The notes under the pieces: generated by a model | Told to the model about the DNA's origin: nothing | Database searches by the model: none | Seen by the model: only the letters and a program-made list of their open reading frames with translations | Part shown: piece after piece, positions 27,891-37,913 of the stretch | Layout: each line of letters begins with the position of its first letter | Position numbering within the stretch: position 1 is the first letter of the stretch | Assembly: GCF_900107095.1 (NCBI RefSeq) | Contig: NZ_FNOR01000004.1 | Coordinates: 1 to 64,000 of the forward strand | Length of the DNA: 64,000 bases | Source: Collimonas sp. OK242 | GTDB taxonomy: Bacteria; Pseudomonadota; Gammaproteobacteria; Burkholderiales; Burkholderiaceae_D | Direction: 5' to 3' | Translations under genes and position numbers: made by a program

Positions 27891-28901
27891 ATGGCTTATG
27901 AACAGCTACTGTCTCAGGACGAAGTAGACGCACTACTGCAAGGGGTCACCGGCGAAGCCGATGTCGCCGCTGCGCCGGCGCCGAATCCGGAAGGCGTACA
28001 AGCCTACAATCTTGGCACCCAGGAACGTATCGTGCGCGGCCGCATGCATACGCTGGAAATCATCAATGAGCGCTTTGCGCGTCAGTTGCGCAGCTCGCTC
28101 TTCAATTTCATGCGCCGCAGCGCCGATATCTCGGTAGGTGCCGTGCAGGTTCAGAGATATGGCGAATTCATCCGCCATCTGCCGGTTCCCGCCAACATCA
28201 ACCTGCTGCACATGAAACCGTTACGCGGCACGGCGCTATTCGTATTCGATCCAAACCTGGTGTTCCTGGTAGTCGACAATCTGTTCGGCGGCGACGGTCG
28301 TTTCCACATGCGGGTCGAAGGGCGCGATTTTACGCTGACCGAGCAACGCATTATCACCCGGCTGTTGAACCTGGCGGTGGAAAGCTATGGCAGCGCCTGG
28401 AATCCGATCTACCCGCTCGACTTCGAATACGTACGATCGGAAATGCATACCAAGTTCGCCAATATTGCGACGCCGAATGAAGTAGTGGTAAACACCACCT
28501 TCCATATCGAGTTCGGGCCTATCGGCGGTGCTTTGCATATCTGCATCCCCTATTCGATGATAGAACCGATACGCGACTTGCTCTCCAATCCGGTTCAGGA
28601 TGAGGTCGAAGTCGACAAGCGCTGGGTCAAGCAACTGTCGCAGCAGGTGCAAAGCGCCGATGTCCAGCTGAAAGTCGATTTCCAGACCCTGCCGTCGACC
28701 ATAGGTCAGCTTCTCAAACTGAAAGTCGGCGATGTGCTGCCGATAGAAATGCCGGAATCGATTATCGCCAAGGTAGACGGCGTACCGGTGATGGAATGCG
28801 GGTACGGCACTTCCAACGGCCGTTATGCGCTGCGGGTAGAAAAAATGATCAATCACCGCGAAGGTGATTCAGGTGATACAAAGGGAAATGAACATGAGTG
28901 A
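27891..28901 (+). CDS. fliM: Flagellar motor switch protein FliM
   Basis: FliM forms the middle of the C ring and binds phospho-CheY. The 336 residues begin with the CheY-binding and anchoring helix LLSQDEVDALLQGVTGE, followed by the middle domain (GTQERIVRGRMHTLEIINERFARQL, MKPLRGTALFVFDPNLVF, VDNLFGGDG) and the FliN-like C-terminal domain (VDFQTLPSTIGQLLKLKVGDVLPIEMPE). The GGxG signature GGDG is present. It is 16 bases downstream of fliL and overlaps fliN by 8 bases. Confidence 0.97.
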   Translation: MAYEQLLSQDEVDALLQGVTGEADVAAAPAPNPEGVQAYNLGTQERIVRGRMHTLEIINERFARQLRSSLFNFMRRSADISVGAVQVQRYGEFIRHLPVPANINLLHMKPLRGTALFVFDPNLVFLVVDNLFGGDGRFHMRVEGRDFTLTEQRIITRLLNLAVESYGSAWNPIYPLDFEYVRSEMHTKFANIATPNEVVVNTTFHIEFGPIGGALHICIPYSMIEPIRDLLSNPVQDEVEVDKRWVKQLSQQVQSADVQLKVDFQTLPSTIGQLLKLKVGDVLPIEMPESIIAKVDGVPVMECGYGTSNGRYALRVEKMINHREGDSGDTKGNEHE

Positions 28902-29316
28902 CGAAAACAAGCCGGATCCAAACGCCGAAGCCGCCGACGACTGGGCCAGCGCGCTCGCCGCCCAGACCGCTGCTACGCAGCCGGCGCCGGCTGCCGCCCC
29001 TGCTGCTGCCAAGGTATTTCAGCCGCTCAGCGGTGAAACCGCCGAAGTAGCCAAGACCGATATCGACATGATCCTGGATATCCCGGTGCAGATGACTGCC
29101 GAGCTGGGACGCACCAGGATCACTATCAAGAACCTGTTGCAGCTGTCGCAAGGATCGGTAGTCGAACTGGATGGCCTGGCCGGCGAACCGATGGACGTGC
29201 TGATCAACGGTTACCTGATCGCTCAGGGCGAAGTAGTGGTGGTCAACGACAAATTCGGGATCCGCCTGACCGACATCATCACGCCGTCCGAACGCATACA
29301 CAAACTGAATCGATGA
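28894..29316 (+). CDS. fliN: Flagellar motor switch protein FliN
   Basis: FliN forms the base of the C ring and docks FliH. The 140-residue protein has an acidic, Ala/Pro-rich N-terminal tail (to about 48) and the SpoA domain: DIDMILDIPVQMTAELGRT, LLQLSQGSVVELDGLAGEPMDVLINGYLIAQGEVVVV and FGIRLTDIITPSERI. The ATG at 28894 overlaps the fliM stop (ATGAGTGA) by 8 bases, which sets the start over an in-frame site 30 bases upstream. Confidence 0.97.
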   Translation: MSDENKPDPNAEAADDWASALAAQTAATQPAPAAAPAAAKVFQPLSGETAEVAKTDIDMILDIPVQMTAELGRTRITIKNLLQLSQGSVVELDGLAGEPMDVLINGYLIAQGEVVVVNDKFGIRLTDIITPSERIHKLNR

Positions 29317-29795
29317 CACCTTTAATGATGCTGCGGCGGAGCTTAGGACTACTGCTGCTGTCGGCATACCTGGCCCTGCCCGCTTCGGCCATGATCGCTA
29401 CGCCTCCTGTCGCAATAGCTTCCACAGCGGCGCCATCCTGGGGCGCGGCAGGTTTGCTGCAAGCGGCTTCCGGCCTGGCGGTGGTACTTGCGCTGATTTT
29501 CCTGTGCGCTTGGGCGGCGCGCCGCATGGGACTGCAAAAGCACAACAGCGGTCGGCTGGTGAAAGTGATTGCCAGCACATCTATCGGCCAACGCGAACGG
29601 GTGGTGGTGATTGAAATCGGCGGTACCTGGCTGGCGCTGGGAGTAACACCGGGACAGATTCAATCCCTGCACAGCATGCCGGCGCAGGAACTGGCGGAGG
29701 ACGCCAAGCTACCGACCGGACGCGGCGCCATTGCGGCCACCAATGCCGCCGGCGCCTTCGCGCAAAAACTGCGAGAGTCGCTGGGACGCAAATAA
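29313..29795 (+). CDS. fliO: Flagellar export component FliO
   Basis: FliO helps the export core FliP assemble. The 160-residue product has an N-terminal hydrophobic segment (about 10-28), a single membrane helix ([21 protein letters not shown], about 54-72) and a cytoplasmic domain ([36 protein letters not shown]) typical of the family. The ATG overlaps the fliN stop by 4 bases (ATGA). Low sequence conservation is normal in FliO; position between fliN and fliP supports the call. Confidence 0.92.
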   Translation: MTPLMMLRRSLGLLLLSAYLALPASAMIATPPVAIASTAAPSWGAAGLLQAASGLAVVLALIFLCAWAARRMGLQKHNSGRLVKVIASTSIGQRERVVVIEIGGTWLALGVTPGQIQSLHSMPAQELAEDAKLPTGRGAIAATNAAGAFAQKLRESLGRK

Positions 29796-29847
29796 ATATA
29801 CCGCGCTCAAGCCACACACTATTCATTTATTCGAAACGACAGGCAGA

Positions 29848-30627
29848 ATGCGCCCTCTCTCCTTCCTTGCGCGACACCGTAAACTGCGGTCGGCGCTTTT
29901 GCCAATACTATCTCTGGCAATCAGCCTGCTGCCAGCCATAGCCGCCGCACAAGCGCTGCCCGGCATCACCAGCAGCGCCGGACCGGGCGGCAGCCAGACC
30001 TGGTCGCTCAGCGTCCAGACCATGCTGCTGCTGACCTCGCTCTCGTTCCTGCCGGCACTGCTGCTGACGATGACCAGTTTCACCCGCATCATCATCGTGC
30101 TGGGCTTGCTGCGCACCGCCATCGGCGCCCAGAGTTCGCCACCCAACCAGATCCTGGTCGGACTGGCGCTGTTCCTGACCTTCTTCATCATGTCGCCGGT
30201 ATTCGACAAAGCCTACAGCGACGCCTACAAGCCGTTCTCCGACAACAAGATCAGCGCCGAACAAGCGCTCGAGCGCGGCATCCAGCCGTTCAAGCAGTTC
30301 ATGTTGAAGCAGACCCGCGAAGGCGATCTGGCCTTGTTTGCCAGGCTGGCGCAAACACCGCAGATGCAAGGTCCGGAAGAAGTGCCGCTAAGGATACTGG
30401 TGCCAGCTTTTGTCATCAGCGAGCTCAAGACAGCGTTCCAGATCGGCTTCACCATCTTTATCCCGTTCCTGATCGTCGATCTGGTGGTGGCCAGCGTCCT
30501 GATGTCGATGGGGATGATGATGGTGCCGCCTGCCACCATCTCGCTGCCGTTCAAGCTGATGCTGTTTGTGCTGGTCGACGGCTGGCAACTGCTGATCGGC
30601 GCATTAGCCCAAAGTTTTTATACCTGA
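29848..30627 (+). CDS. fliP: Flagellar export gate protein FliP
   Basis: FliP pentamers form the core of the export channel. The 259-residue protein has a cleavable signal peptide (about 1-30, ending ALP), then FliP signatures: [54 protein letters not shown] and [16 protein letters not shown]. Membrane segments lie at about 45-70, 85-108, 185-210 and 220-245. The ATG at 29848 is chosen because it directly begins the signal peptide; a longer reading upstream would lie inside fliO. Confidence 0.95.
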   Translation: MRPLSFLARHRKLRSALLPILSLAISLLPAIAAAQALPGITSSAGPGGSQTWSLSVQTMLLLTSLSFLPALLLTMTSFTRIIIVLGLLRTAIGAQSSPPNQILVGLALFLTFFIMSPVFDKAYSDAYKPFSDNKISAEQALERGIQPFKQFMLKQTREGDLALFARLAQTPQMQGPEEVPLRILVPAFVISELKTAFQIGFTIFIPFLIVDLVVASVLMSMGMMMVPPATISLPFKLMLFVLVDGWQLLIGALAQSFYT

Positions 30628-30636
30628 GGCACTAAC

Positions 30637-30906
30637 ATGACTCCTGAATCGGTAATGGCGCTCGGCTACCAAGCCATGAAAATGACTCTCCTGCTGGGTG
30701 CGCCGCTGCTGCTGGTGGCCTTGATCAGCGGCTTGATCATCAGTCTGTTTCAAGCCGCCACCCAGATCAATGAAATGACCCTGTCATTCATTCCGAAATT
30801 ATTAGCCGTGTGTGCGACCATGGTCATTGCCGGTCCGTGGATGCTGAACTCCATCCTGGATTACATGCGCCAGTTGTTTTCCAGCATTCCGCAACTGGTT
30901 GGCTGA
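30637..30906 (+). CDS. fliQ: Flagellar export gate protein FliQ
   Basis: FliQ is a small two-helix gate component. The 89 residues begin with PESVMALGYQAMKMTLLLGAPLL and carry the second helix LLAVCATMVIAGPWMLNSILDYM, with the conserved LFQAATQINEMTLSFIPKL loop. It follows fliP by 9 bases and overlaps fliR by one base (TGATG). Confidence 0.96.
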   Translation: MTPESVMALGYQAMKMTLLLGAPLLLVALISGLIISLFQAATQINEMTLSFIPKLLAVCATMVIAGPWMLNSILDYMRQLFSSIPQLVG

Positions 30907-31700
30907 TGTCGCCGGTCCTGTCAGTCACCTCTACGCAACTCAGTGTCTGGATAGCGGCATTTGTGTGGCCCTTCGTCAGGATGCTGGCCCTGATCAGCAG
31001 CAGTCCGATATTCGGCGAAAAAAAAGTGGCGCATCAGGTCAAGGTCGGCCTGGCAGCATTGCTGGCGATTGCCATCGGTCCTACCCTGGGCGCCATGCCG
31101 TCCGTGCCACTGGTTTCCGCCGGCGGCGTGTGGATTCTGATCCAGCAAGTACTGATCGGTTCGGCCATGGGCTTTTCCATGCGGCTGGTGTTTGCCGCGG
31201 TACAAGCTGCCGGCGATTATACCGGCTTGCAGATGGGCTTGTCCTTCGCCTCCTTCTTCGACCCCAACAGCGGCGGCAACACCATGGTGCTGGCCAGTTT
31301 GCTGAATATGCTGGCGATGCTGATTTTCCTGGCGGTAGACGGCCATCTGATGGTAATCAGCACGCTAGTCGAAAGCTTCCACGTTCTACCGATTTCCGAT
31401 GCGCCGCTAGCGGCCGAAGGCTGGCATTTCCTGGCATTGGCCGGCGCCAATGTTTTTTCGGCAGGCCTGATGCTGGCGCTGCCCCTTGTCGCCGCCCTGC
31501 TGACCTTGAATCTGGCCATGGGCATTCTCAACCGGGCTTCGCCGCAGCTGAGCATCTTTGCCGTCGGCTTTCCCTTGACTCTGCTGGGCGGCATCACGAT
31601 GCTGCAACAACTGATCCCGCACCTGGGGCCATTCCTGGAACAGGAGTTCGCGCTTGGCCTGGCCAACATGCTGCACGTAGCGCAGGCCTTGCGGCCGTAG
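30906..31700 (+). CDS. fliR: Flagellar export gate protein FliR
   Basis: FliR completes the FliPQR channel. The 264-residue product is hydrophobic with about six membrane segments; the family motifs FVRMLALISSSPIFGEKKV, KVGLAALLAIAIGPTL, YTGLQMGLSFASFFDPNSGGN and ISMFAVGFPLTL-like (LSIFAVGFPLTLLGG) are visible. It starts at the ATG at 30906 that shares a base with the fliQ stop. Its stop is only 11 bases from the convergent flgL stop, so transcripts of the two operons meet without room for a separate terminator on each side. Confidence 0.96.
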   Translation: MSPVLSVTSTQLSVWIAAFVWPFVRMLALISSSPIFGEKKVAHQVKVGLAALLAIAIGPTLGAMPSVPLVSAGGVWILIQQVLIGSAMGFSMRLVFAAVQAAGDYTGLQMGLSFASFFDPNSGGNTMVLASLLNMLAMLIFLAVDGHLMVISTLVESFHVLPISDAPLAAEGWHFLALAGANVFSAGLMLALPLVAALLTLNLAMGILNRASPQLSIFAVGFPLTLLGGITMLQQLIPHLGPFLEQEFALGLANMLHVAQALRP

Positions 31701-31711
31701 GGTCAAATGTA

Positions 31712-32923
31712 TTAAAGATAATTCAGCAGCGAAATCTTTCGAATCTGGACGAAGGTCTGCTGCGTTGCCTGCAATGCAGTCTGACGCTGGTACAACTCGG
31801 TAATTGCGCTGCTGTAGTCCAGATCCTGGATGCTAGACAAATAGCTTTTATCCGATAAATTGCGGGCATCGCCATTCGTGTTGAGCGTGTCGAGTTCCTG
31901 CATGCGTGAGCCCACCGACGACCGCACCGTCAACACGTTGTCCAGCGAATTGGATAACTTGACGTTGGCTGTACTCAGCGAATTCTGCAATTGCGCCTTG
32001 GCCGCGGCAGTGCCGTTGTCGACCGGCGTCTTGAGGGCGCCTATCAAATCCTTGAGCGCGCCAAACATATCCGGATTCGCATTTTTTGCGGTATTGACAT
32101 TAAAACTGTCGCCGCTGGCCGGCGCACCGGTCAGGGTAATCTGCAAACCGCCGAATTGAATCGGCGCGCCGGACGTGTAAGTTCCTGTCGTCGCTACCGG
32201 CGGCGTATCGGAATTGGTCACGGTGAACGTGGTGGCCGAAGTAAAACTGATCGAAAAATTCTTGCCGAAATCCGGATTGCTGGCATCTATCACGGAAGTG
32301 GCGCCGTATACGCCGTCACCGGCATTCGTAGCTGCCGAAGTCATGACATAACCGGCACCGCCTTGCGCACTTTGAAAAATGCTGCGGCCGTCATCCGTTC
32401 CCGCCATCTGCCGTGAGACGTCGACTTGCAATAGCTGCTGACCTTGATCGCCGACATACTGCACGCCACCGCCGGCTTGCTGCACGAAGGGCGCACTACC
32501 GCTTTTGAAACCGGCGAACAGAAACTGGCCATTGCCGTCATCGGTATTCGCCAAGCCAAGCAGTTGATCGTAATTACTTTGCAAGCTGGTGGCCACCGAA
32601 TTGCGGTCGGCATCGGTCATCGTGCCGTTACCCGCTTGTACCACCAGGCCCTTGATATTTTGCAACAGCGTGGTGACACTTTGCAGTGCATTGTCTTCCA
32701 GCCCCAGCGTGCGCGATGCCTGGGCGCGGCTGGTCGAATATTGATCGTTGAGCGAAATCGATTGCGATGCGGCGAGCGCTCGGGTTGCGCCTAGCGGATC
32801 GTCAGAAGGTGTCAGAATTTTTGTCATGGAACCGATCTGCTGTTGCACGCGCAACAAACTGGTTTGCTGGGAGCCCATCGCAGACAGGCTCTGATCATAA
32901 AACGATTGGGTACTGATGCGCAT
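31712..32923 (-). CDS. flgL: Flagellar hook-filament junction protein FlgL (HAP3)
   Basis: FlgL joins the hook, through FlgK, to the filament. The 403 residues have flagellin-like ends: MRISTQSFYDQSLSAMGSQQ, LRVQQQIGSMTKILTPSDDPLGATRA at the N-terminus, and LSSIQDLDYSSAITELYQRQTALQATQQTFVQIRKISLL at the C-terminus. The middle is Ala/Thr/Gly-rich and variable. It lies 61 bases downstream of flgK. The start is the ATG at 32923. Confidence 0.95.
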   Translation of the reverse strand: MRISTQSFYDQSLSAMGSQQTSLLRVQQQIGSMTKILTPSDDPLGATRALAASQSISLNDQYSTSRAQASRTLGLEDNALQSVTTLLQNIKGLVVQAGNGTMTDADRNSVATSLQSNYDQLLGLANTDDGNGQFLFAGFKSGSAPFVQQAGGGVQYVGDQGQQLLQVDVSRQMAGTDDGRSIFQSAQGGAGYVMTSAATNAGDGVYGATSVIDASNPDFGKNFSISFTSATTFTVTNSDTPPVATTGTYTSGAPIQFGGLQITLTGAPASGDSFNVNTAKNANPDMFGALKDLIGALKTPVDNGTAAAKAQLQNSLSTANVKLSNSLDNVLTVRSSVGSRMQELDTLNTNGDARNLSDKSYLSSIQDLDYSSAITELYQRQTALQATQQTFVQIRKISLLNYL

Positions 32924-32984
32924 CTTGTTCTCCTTTATTACTGCAGCTCATCCTGCTGGCCAATGCGGCCGCCACAAACGCCGA

Positions 32985-34958
32985 TCAGGCGGCGATCCCG
33001 AGGATCGCATCAAACATGGTCGAAGCTGTCTGGATCACCTTGGCATTGGCTTGATACATTTGCTGGAACATCAGCAGATTGGCGGTTTCTTCATCTTGAT
33101 TCACCCCCGATACCGATTGCTGCGCCGCCTTGATCTGTCCGGACAGGCTGGTTTGCGCGGTATTGGCGATGCTCAATTGGTTGGCTTTATTGCCAATCGT
33201 GCTGACCAGCTGGCCGTAGACATCGGTATAGCTGGCGGTGCCGCCGGCCAGGGTTTTCTTGTTTTGCAAAGCACCTAGCAGCAAAGCGTTGCTGCCGTCC
33301 GAAACGCCGCCGGTATTCGGCCCGATGGTGAAACTATCGCCATTCACCGGCTTGCCGCTGACGGTGGCGGTGATGCCATTGAAACTATAGGCGGCGCCCG
33401 CAGTGTAGGTGACGCTGGCGCCAGCAGCGTAGTTGACCACCGTGCCGTCCGGATTGCTTACCGTGACGGCAGCACTGGCAGGAAAGCCGGACAAGCTGGC
33501 TGGCGCGGTGGTGCTATCGTATTTGAGCGTCACCGGCGTAGTCAGCGGCGTCGCCAGATACGAGGCGTCGACCTTGCCGGCACTGATACTGGCGCTGCCC
33601 TGATTGCCCGCGGCATTGCCGGTGACGATAGGCGAAGCCGCGGCTATCTTGGCCGGATCGGTGACCATCACGGCCAGATCGCGCGCGCCGGTGCGCGTCG
33701 GCTGCACCAGGAAAGAGTCGCCGACTTGCGGCGCGCCGCTGGCAGCTTGCAGCGAGACGCCGTCGAAGGTGACCGGCAAACTTGCATAGCTGCCCAGCAC
33801 TTTATTATCGGCCAGACGTGTCACCGAATATTGCGGACTGCCGGCGACGTTGACGACGTCGACCCGGTAATCGCTGGCAGTCAGCTGGCTGGTATCGCTG
33901 AACGATGGCGTGACTACCAGGTTGCCCGTATTGCGGGCATTGGCAATTGCAGCTGGACTGGCTTGTGAAAAGAAATCCTGGCCGGCGCCGCCGTTCAGGT
34001 CTATGCCTAGCTTGTGCTGGGCATTGAACGTATCGGCCAAACCGATCGCCATCCGCCCCAAGGCGTTCTGGGCATCGCCCAGGGTCTGGTCACGAAATTG
34101 CATCAGCCCGCCCAGCGAGCCGCCGCTGAGGACAGCGTCTTGCATCTCCACCGCGACGCCGGCGGCATTCACCAAGGCGACCGAAGTATGGCTGGGGTCG
34201 GCAGCGGCGGTGACTGCCTTCAAAGTCGAAGCCTTGTCGCCCAGCACCAGGGTCTGGCCGCTGCCGATAAATACATTGTATTGGCCGCCGTCCTGCACCA
34301 CCACCTTGGTCGCCACCAATTGGCCCAGGCCATTCACCAGGCTGTCACGCTGGTCCAGCAAGTCGTTCGGCGCCTGGCCGCCGGCAGCATTGCTGAGCAA
34401 GGCGATCTGCTTGTTGATGCTGGCGATCTGGGTGGCATACGTATTGATCTGGTCGACAGAACCGGAAATCTGATCGTTAACATTGCCGTTCAGGCCGGTC
34501 AGCACCTGGCTCATGGTGCGGAACTGATTGGCAAGGGCCTGGCCCGAACTGATCAGCTGCTGCCGCGCCGCTGCATCGGCCGGCGTATTGGCTACCGCCT
34601 GCACACCTTTGAACATGGTCTGCAGCATCGGCGCCAGGCCGGTAGTCTGGTTGGCCAGCAGATTGTTGATCTGGTTGATCTGGGTAGAGTACGTCGTCAG
34701 CGCTTGATTGGTCGATTGCGCCTGGTTCAGTTGAGAGCTCAGGAATTGATCGTAGCTGCGGGTGACATCCACCACTTGCGCGCCGTTGCCGAAAAAACCT
34801 ACGCTAGGGGTATAGGTGCCGCCGGCGGATACTACTTGCGCCGTTTGCCGGCTGTAGCCAGGCGTATTCACGTTGGCGGTGTTGTGGCCGGTAGTGATCA
34901 ATCCTGCTTGCGCCGCGTTGAGCCCGCTGAGCCCGGTAAAAAACATGCTGTTGGCCAT
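32985..34958 (-). CDS. flgK: Flagellar hook-associated protein FlgK (HAP1)
   Basis: FlgK is the first junction zone between hook and filament. The 657 residues start with the family pattern MFFTGLSGLNAAQAGLITTGHNTANVNTPGYSRQT and end with QDEETANLLMFQQMYQANAKVIQTASTMFDAILGI. The central domain is large and rich in Ala, Thr and Val. It is transcribed from its own sigma-28 site (35015-35041) and leads flgL. The start is the ATG at 34958. Confidence 0.97.
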   Translation of the reverse strand: MANSMFFTGLSGLNAAQAGLITTGHNTANVNTPGYSRQTAQVVSAGGTYTPSVGFFGNGAQVVDVTRSYDQFLSSQLNQAQSTNQALTTYSTQINQINNLLANQTTGLAPMLQTMFKGVQAVANTPADAAARQQLISSGQALANQFRTMSQVLTGLNGNVNDQISGSVDQINTYATQIASINKQIALLSNAAGGQAPNDLLDQRDSLVNGLGQLVATKVVVQDGGQYNVFIGSGQTLVLGDKASTLKAVTAAADPSHTSVALVNAAGVAVEMQDAVLSGGSLGGLMQFRDQTLGDAQNALGRMAIGLADTFNAQHKLGIDLNGGAGQDFFSQASPAAIANARNTGNLVVTPSFSDTSQLTASDYRVDVVNVAGSPQYSVTRLADNKVLGSYASLPVTFDGVSLQAASGAPQVGDSFLVQPTRTGARDLAVMVTDPAKIAAASPIVTGNAAGNQGSASISAGKVDASYLATPLTTPVTLKYDSTTAPASLSGFPASAAVTVSNPDGTVVNYAAGASVTYTAGAAYSFNGITATVSGKPVNGDSFTIGPNTGGVSDGSNALLLGALQNKKTLAGGTASYTDVYGQLVSTIGNKANQLSIANTAQTSLSGQIKAAQQSVSGVNQDEETANLLMFQQMYQANAKVIQTASTMFDAILGIAA

Positions 34959-35014
34959 ACATTCGTCCTTTAAGAGGGCAACCGCCCGGCGTCTCCGCCA
35001 AGCTCACTTAAGAT

Positions 35015-35041
35015 ATAACGGCAGCAGCCTGGAAAATTTGA
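35015..35041 (-). promoter_or_regulatory. Sigma-28 promoter of flgK-flgL
   Basis: On the minus strand: TCAA, 15 bases, GCCGTTAT. The -10 is identical to that of the flgM promoter and the -35 differs from TAAA by one base. It ends 57 bases before the flgK ATG. The spacer shares TTTTCCAGGC with the fliC promoter. Confidence 0.7.
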
Positions 35042-35104
35042 GGGTAACGACAGAACTCATTTCATATATATCGCTGAGACGCGATCCGGTTCCATGTAAC
35101 GAAA

Positions 35105-36079
35105 TCAGAGGATTTGCTTCATGATGCGCACCAGCTTCTCGCCATACTGCGGATCGGTGGCGTAACCTGCGCGTTGCAAGCCATGTGCCGCCTCGGCCGG
35201 ATCGCGCGTCGCCAGCACCTGCGCGTAACGCGGATTGCCTGCCAGGAATCGGGCGTAGTCGGAGAATGCCTCGTCGTACGAAGCGTAGGCGCGGAACGAA
35301 GCCCTGGTCTGCTGCGGCACGCCATCCACGTATTCGGTGGTGACAGCCTGGACCACCGGCCCTTTCCAAGCCTTGCCGGCCTTGATGCCAAACAGGTTAT
35401 GGCTGCGGCTGCCGTCGTCGCCCTTGATTTCGCGCTTGCCCCAACCCGATTCCAATGCCGCTTGCGCCAGGATCAGTTGCGCCGGCACGCCGCTGGCCTG
35501 GCTGGCAACTTGCGCCGAAGAGCTCATACGGGACAGAAACTGGTCAACATGCGCCTGCGAATTGCCGGCGGCGCCGCGCCCGTAACCATAGTCGGCAGCG
35601 TCGTACAGGGACAGATTCTGCAAATTAGCAGGGCTCGAATTTAAATTCGGCGTTGCCGCTGCGGCAGGCTGGGCCGGATGCTGATCTATCAGGGGTGCCG
35701 GCATCTTGCTGAGCGGCGATGCCTGCTGCTGGGACGGATCTACGGCGCGGCTAAGCTGGGCCTGCATGGCTTCGGCCAGGCCCAGCCCGCGCCCCGACAG
35801 ATTCTGCGCCAGCTGCTGGTCCAGCATGGAGGTATACAGTTTTTCTTGCTGGCTATCGAACATGCCGTCCGACGGCGTCGCCTCGCGCATGCTTTTCAGC
35901 ACCATCTGCATGAACATCGCTTCAAACTGGCGCGAAACCTGTTTCAAGCCGTCTTGCGGCGAGTTCCTGGTGGTGCGGCGCAAAGCATCCACGCCCTGCA
36001 CATCCAGCGCAAAGCGCTGATCCAGATCGCCGCTGCGGCTGTTGCCATTGATAGTACCTGCAGGCCCGGAGACACTCAT
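35105..36079 (-). CDS. flgJ: Flagellar rod cap and muramidase FlgJ
   Basis: FlgJ caps the growing rod and cuts peptidoglycan to let it through. The 324 residues combine an N-terminal rod-binding domain (about 15-115; PQDGLKQVSRQFEAMFMQMVLKSMREA) and a C-terminal GH73 glucosaminidase domain (about 180-324; AQAALESGWGKRE with the likely catalytic Glu210, HNLFGIKAG, ASFRAYASYDEAFSDYARFL). A Pro/Gln-rich linker joins them. The two-domain form is the beta/gamma-proteobacterial type. It is 8 bases after flgI. Confidence 0.96.
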   Translation of the reverse strand: MSVSGPAGTINGNSRSGDLDQRFALDVQGVDALRRTTRNSPQDGLKQVSRQFEAMFMQMVLKSMREATPSDGMFDSQQEKLYTSMLDQQLAQNLSGRGLGLAEAMQAQLSRAVDPSQQQASPLSKMPAPLIDQHPAQPAAAATPNLNSSPANLQNLSLYDAADYGYGRGAAGNSQAHVDQFLSRMSSSAQVASQASGVPAQLILAQAALESGWGKREIKGDDGSRSHNLFGIKAGKAWKGPVVQAVTTEYVDGVPQQTRASFRAYASYDEAFSDYARFLAGNPRYAQVLATRDPAEAAHGLQRAGYATDPQYGEKLVRIMKQIL

Positions 36080-36087
36080 GCGCTACC

Positions 36088-37227
36088 TCAAATGATTTCA
36101 AGTTCGGCGCGCAAGGCGCCTGCGGCTTTCATCGCCTGCAGGATCGACACCAGATCCTGCGGGTTGGCGCCCAGCGTATTCAAGCCCTTCACCACATCGG
36201 CTAGCGAAGCGCCGTTCGTGACCACCTGCAAAGCACCGCCGGCCTGGTTCACCTGGATTTGCGAAGTCTGCGTAAGCACGGTGCTGCCGCCTGAAAACGG
36301 GCCAGGCTGGCTGATCACCGGCTGGGTATTGATCACCACCGACAAATTGCCATGCGCCACCGCGCAGTCCAGTACCCGCACAGTCTGGTTCATCACCACC
36401 GAACCGGTGCGCGCGTTGATGACTACCCGCGCCGCCGCCTGCGCCGGTGTGATATCGATATTTTCCATGCGCGCCAGGAAACTCACGCGTGCTTCCGCCT
36501 GCGCCGGCGCAGCTACCTGGATCACCCGCGCATCGAGCGCACTGGCGGTACCGGCGCCGAAGCTGCGATTGATCGCATCGACCGCTTTCTGCGCCGTGCC
36601 AAAATCGGAGACATTCAATTCCAAGGTCAAGGTGTTGGCGTCACCCAGCGGCGAAGTCACCGCGCGCTCGACGATGGCGCCGGCTGGAATCCGGCCGGAG
36701 CTAAGCTGATTGATTTGCACCTTGCTGCCATTGGCCGAAGCGCCGGCGCCGCCCACCACCATATTGCCCTGGGCGATCGCATACACCGTGCCGTCGGCGC
36801 CTTTGAGCGGCGTCATCAGCAAGGTGCCGCCGCGCAGGCTCTTGGCATTGCCCATCGAAGACACTGTGACATCGATGTTTTGTCCAGGGCGTGCAAACGA
36901 CGGCAAGGTTGCGGTCACCATCACTGCCGCCACGTTCTTCAGCTGCATGTTGGTGCCAGGCGCCATCGAGATGCCGAGTTGCGACAGCATATTGTTCAAG
37001 GTCTGCGTGGTGAACGGTGTCTGCATGGTCTGGTCGCCGCTGCCGTCCAGGCCGACCATCAGGCCGTAGCCGATCAGCGGGTTATCGCGCACACCCTGGA
37101 TGCTGGCCAGCTCCTTGAGCCGCTCCGCATGCAATGACGGCGTGCTGCACATCATGCAAAGCATCAAACAGAAGCCGCCGCGACTGCATGCGGCACGTTG
37201 TAGAAATCGCTGGATTCGTGATCGCAT
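36088..37227 (-). CDS. flgI: Flagellar P-ring protein FlgI
   Basis: FlgI forms the bushing ring in the peptidoglycan layer. The 379-residue precursor has a signal peptide (about 1-33) and the family core: [81 protein letters not shown] and the C-terminal [35 protein letters not shown]. The ATG at 37227 follows the flgH stop by 2 bases. Confidence 0.97.
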   Translation of the reverse strand: MRSRIQRFLQRAACSRGGFCLMLCMMCSTPSLHAERLKELASIQGVRDNPLIGYGLMVGLDGSGDQTMQTPFTTQTLNNMLSQLGISMAPGTNMQLKNVAAVMVTATLPSFARPGQNIDVTVSSMGNAKSLRGGTLLMTPLKGADGTVYAIAQGNMVVGGAGASANGSKVQINQLSSGRIPAGAIVERAVTSPLGDANTLTLELNVSDFGTAQKAVDAINRSFGAGTASALDARVIQVAAPAQAEARVSFLARMENIDITPAQAAARVVINARTGSVVMNQTVRVLDCAVAHGNLSVVINTQPVISQPGPFSGGSTVLTQTSQIQVNQAGGALQVVTNGASLADVVKGLNTLGANPQDLVSILQAMKAAGALRAELEII

Positions 37228-37229
37228 GG

Positions 37230-37913
37230 TCAGAACGGTAAGACGTTGAGGAAGAAACGCTGCAGCCAGCCCATGGTTTGCGCCTCGTCGATATAGCCTT
37301 TGGCGCTATATTCGATTCTGGCGTCCGCCACCTGGGTCGAGGCCACGCTATTGTTGCCGCTTACCGTGCGCGGATTGACCACCCCGGAGAAACGAATGAA
37401 TTCCGTGCCCTGGTTGATCATCATCTGCTTCTCGCCGCTGACCATCAGGTTGCCGTTTCCCAGCACTTCAGTCACGGTAACGGTAATCACCCCGTTGAAA
37501 GTATTGGCCGCATTGGCGCCGCCCTTGGCGGTGAGTGCGTTGCTGGCCTTGCCCTCGGCATCCAGATTGCCGAACAGGCCGCCGAAGATTTTCGGTATCG
37601 CCGTCAGGGCGCTGCTGGTGCTGCCGTTGCGGCTGGCATTGGCGGCTGAATTCTTGCTGGCATTGACGTTTTCACTGACGATAATCGTCAGGATATCGCC
37701 GACATTGCGCGGCCGCCGGTCTTCAAACAAGGCCTGGCTGCTGAAGCCGGATTGATAGATGGCGCCATTCACCGCTGCCGCCGGCCGCACTTCGGCGCGG
37801 GCAGTCATCGGCTGCTGCACCAACGGCTCGCGCGGCAATTGCGCACAGCCACCGAGCAACACAGCCGTCAGCAATACACACCTGGCGCAATATTTCAATG
37901 TCGGCTCCGTCAT
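37230..37913 (-). CDS. flgH: Flagellar L-ring lipoprotein FlgH
   Basis: FlgH forms the outer-membrane bushing ring. The 227-residue precursor has a lipobox (LLGGC) ending a signal peptide at about residue 23, so the mature protein is a lipoprotein. Family motifs follow: [53 protein letters not shown], and [49 protein letters not shown]. The ATG at 37913 shares a base with the flgG stop; a GTG one codon upstream is less likely. Confidence 0.96.
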   Translation of the reverse strand: MTEPTLKYCARCVLLTAVLLGGCAQLPREPLVQQPMTARAEVRPAAAVNGAIYQSGFSSQALFEDRRPRNVGDILTIIVSENVNASKNSAANASRNGSTSSALTAIPKIFGGLFGNLDAEGKASNALTAKGGANAANTFNGVITVTVTEVLGNGNLMVSGEKQMMINQGTEFIRFSGVVNPRTVSGNNSVASTQVADARIEYSAKGYIDEAQTMGWLQRFFLNVLPF

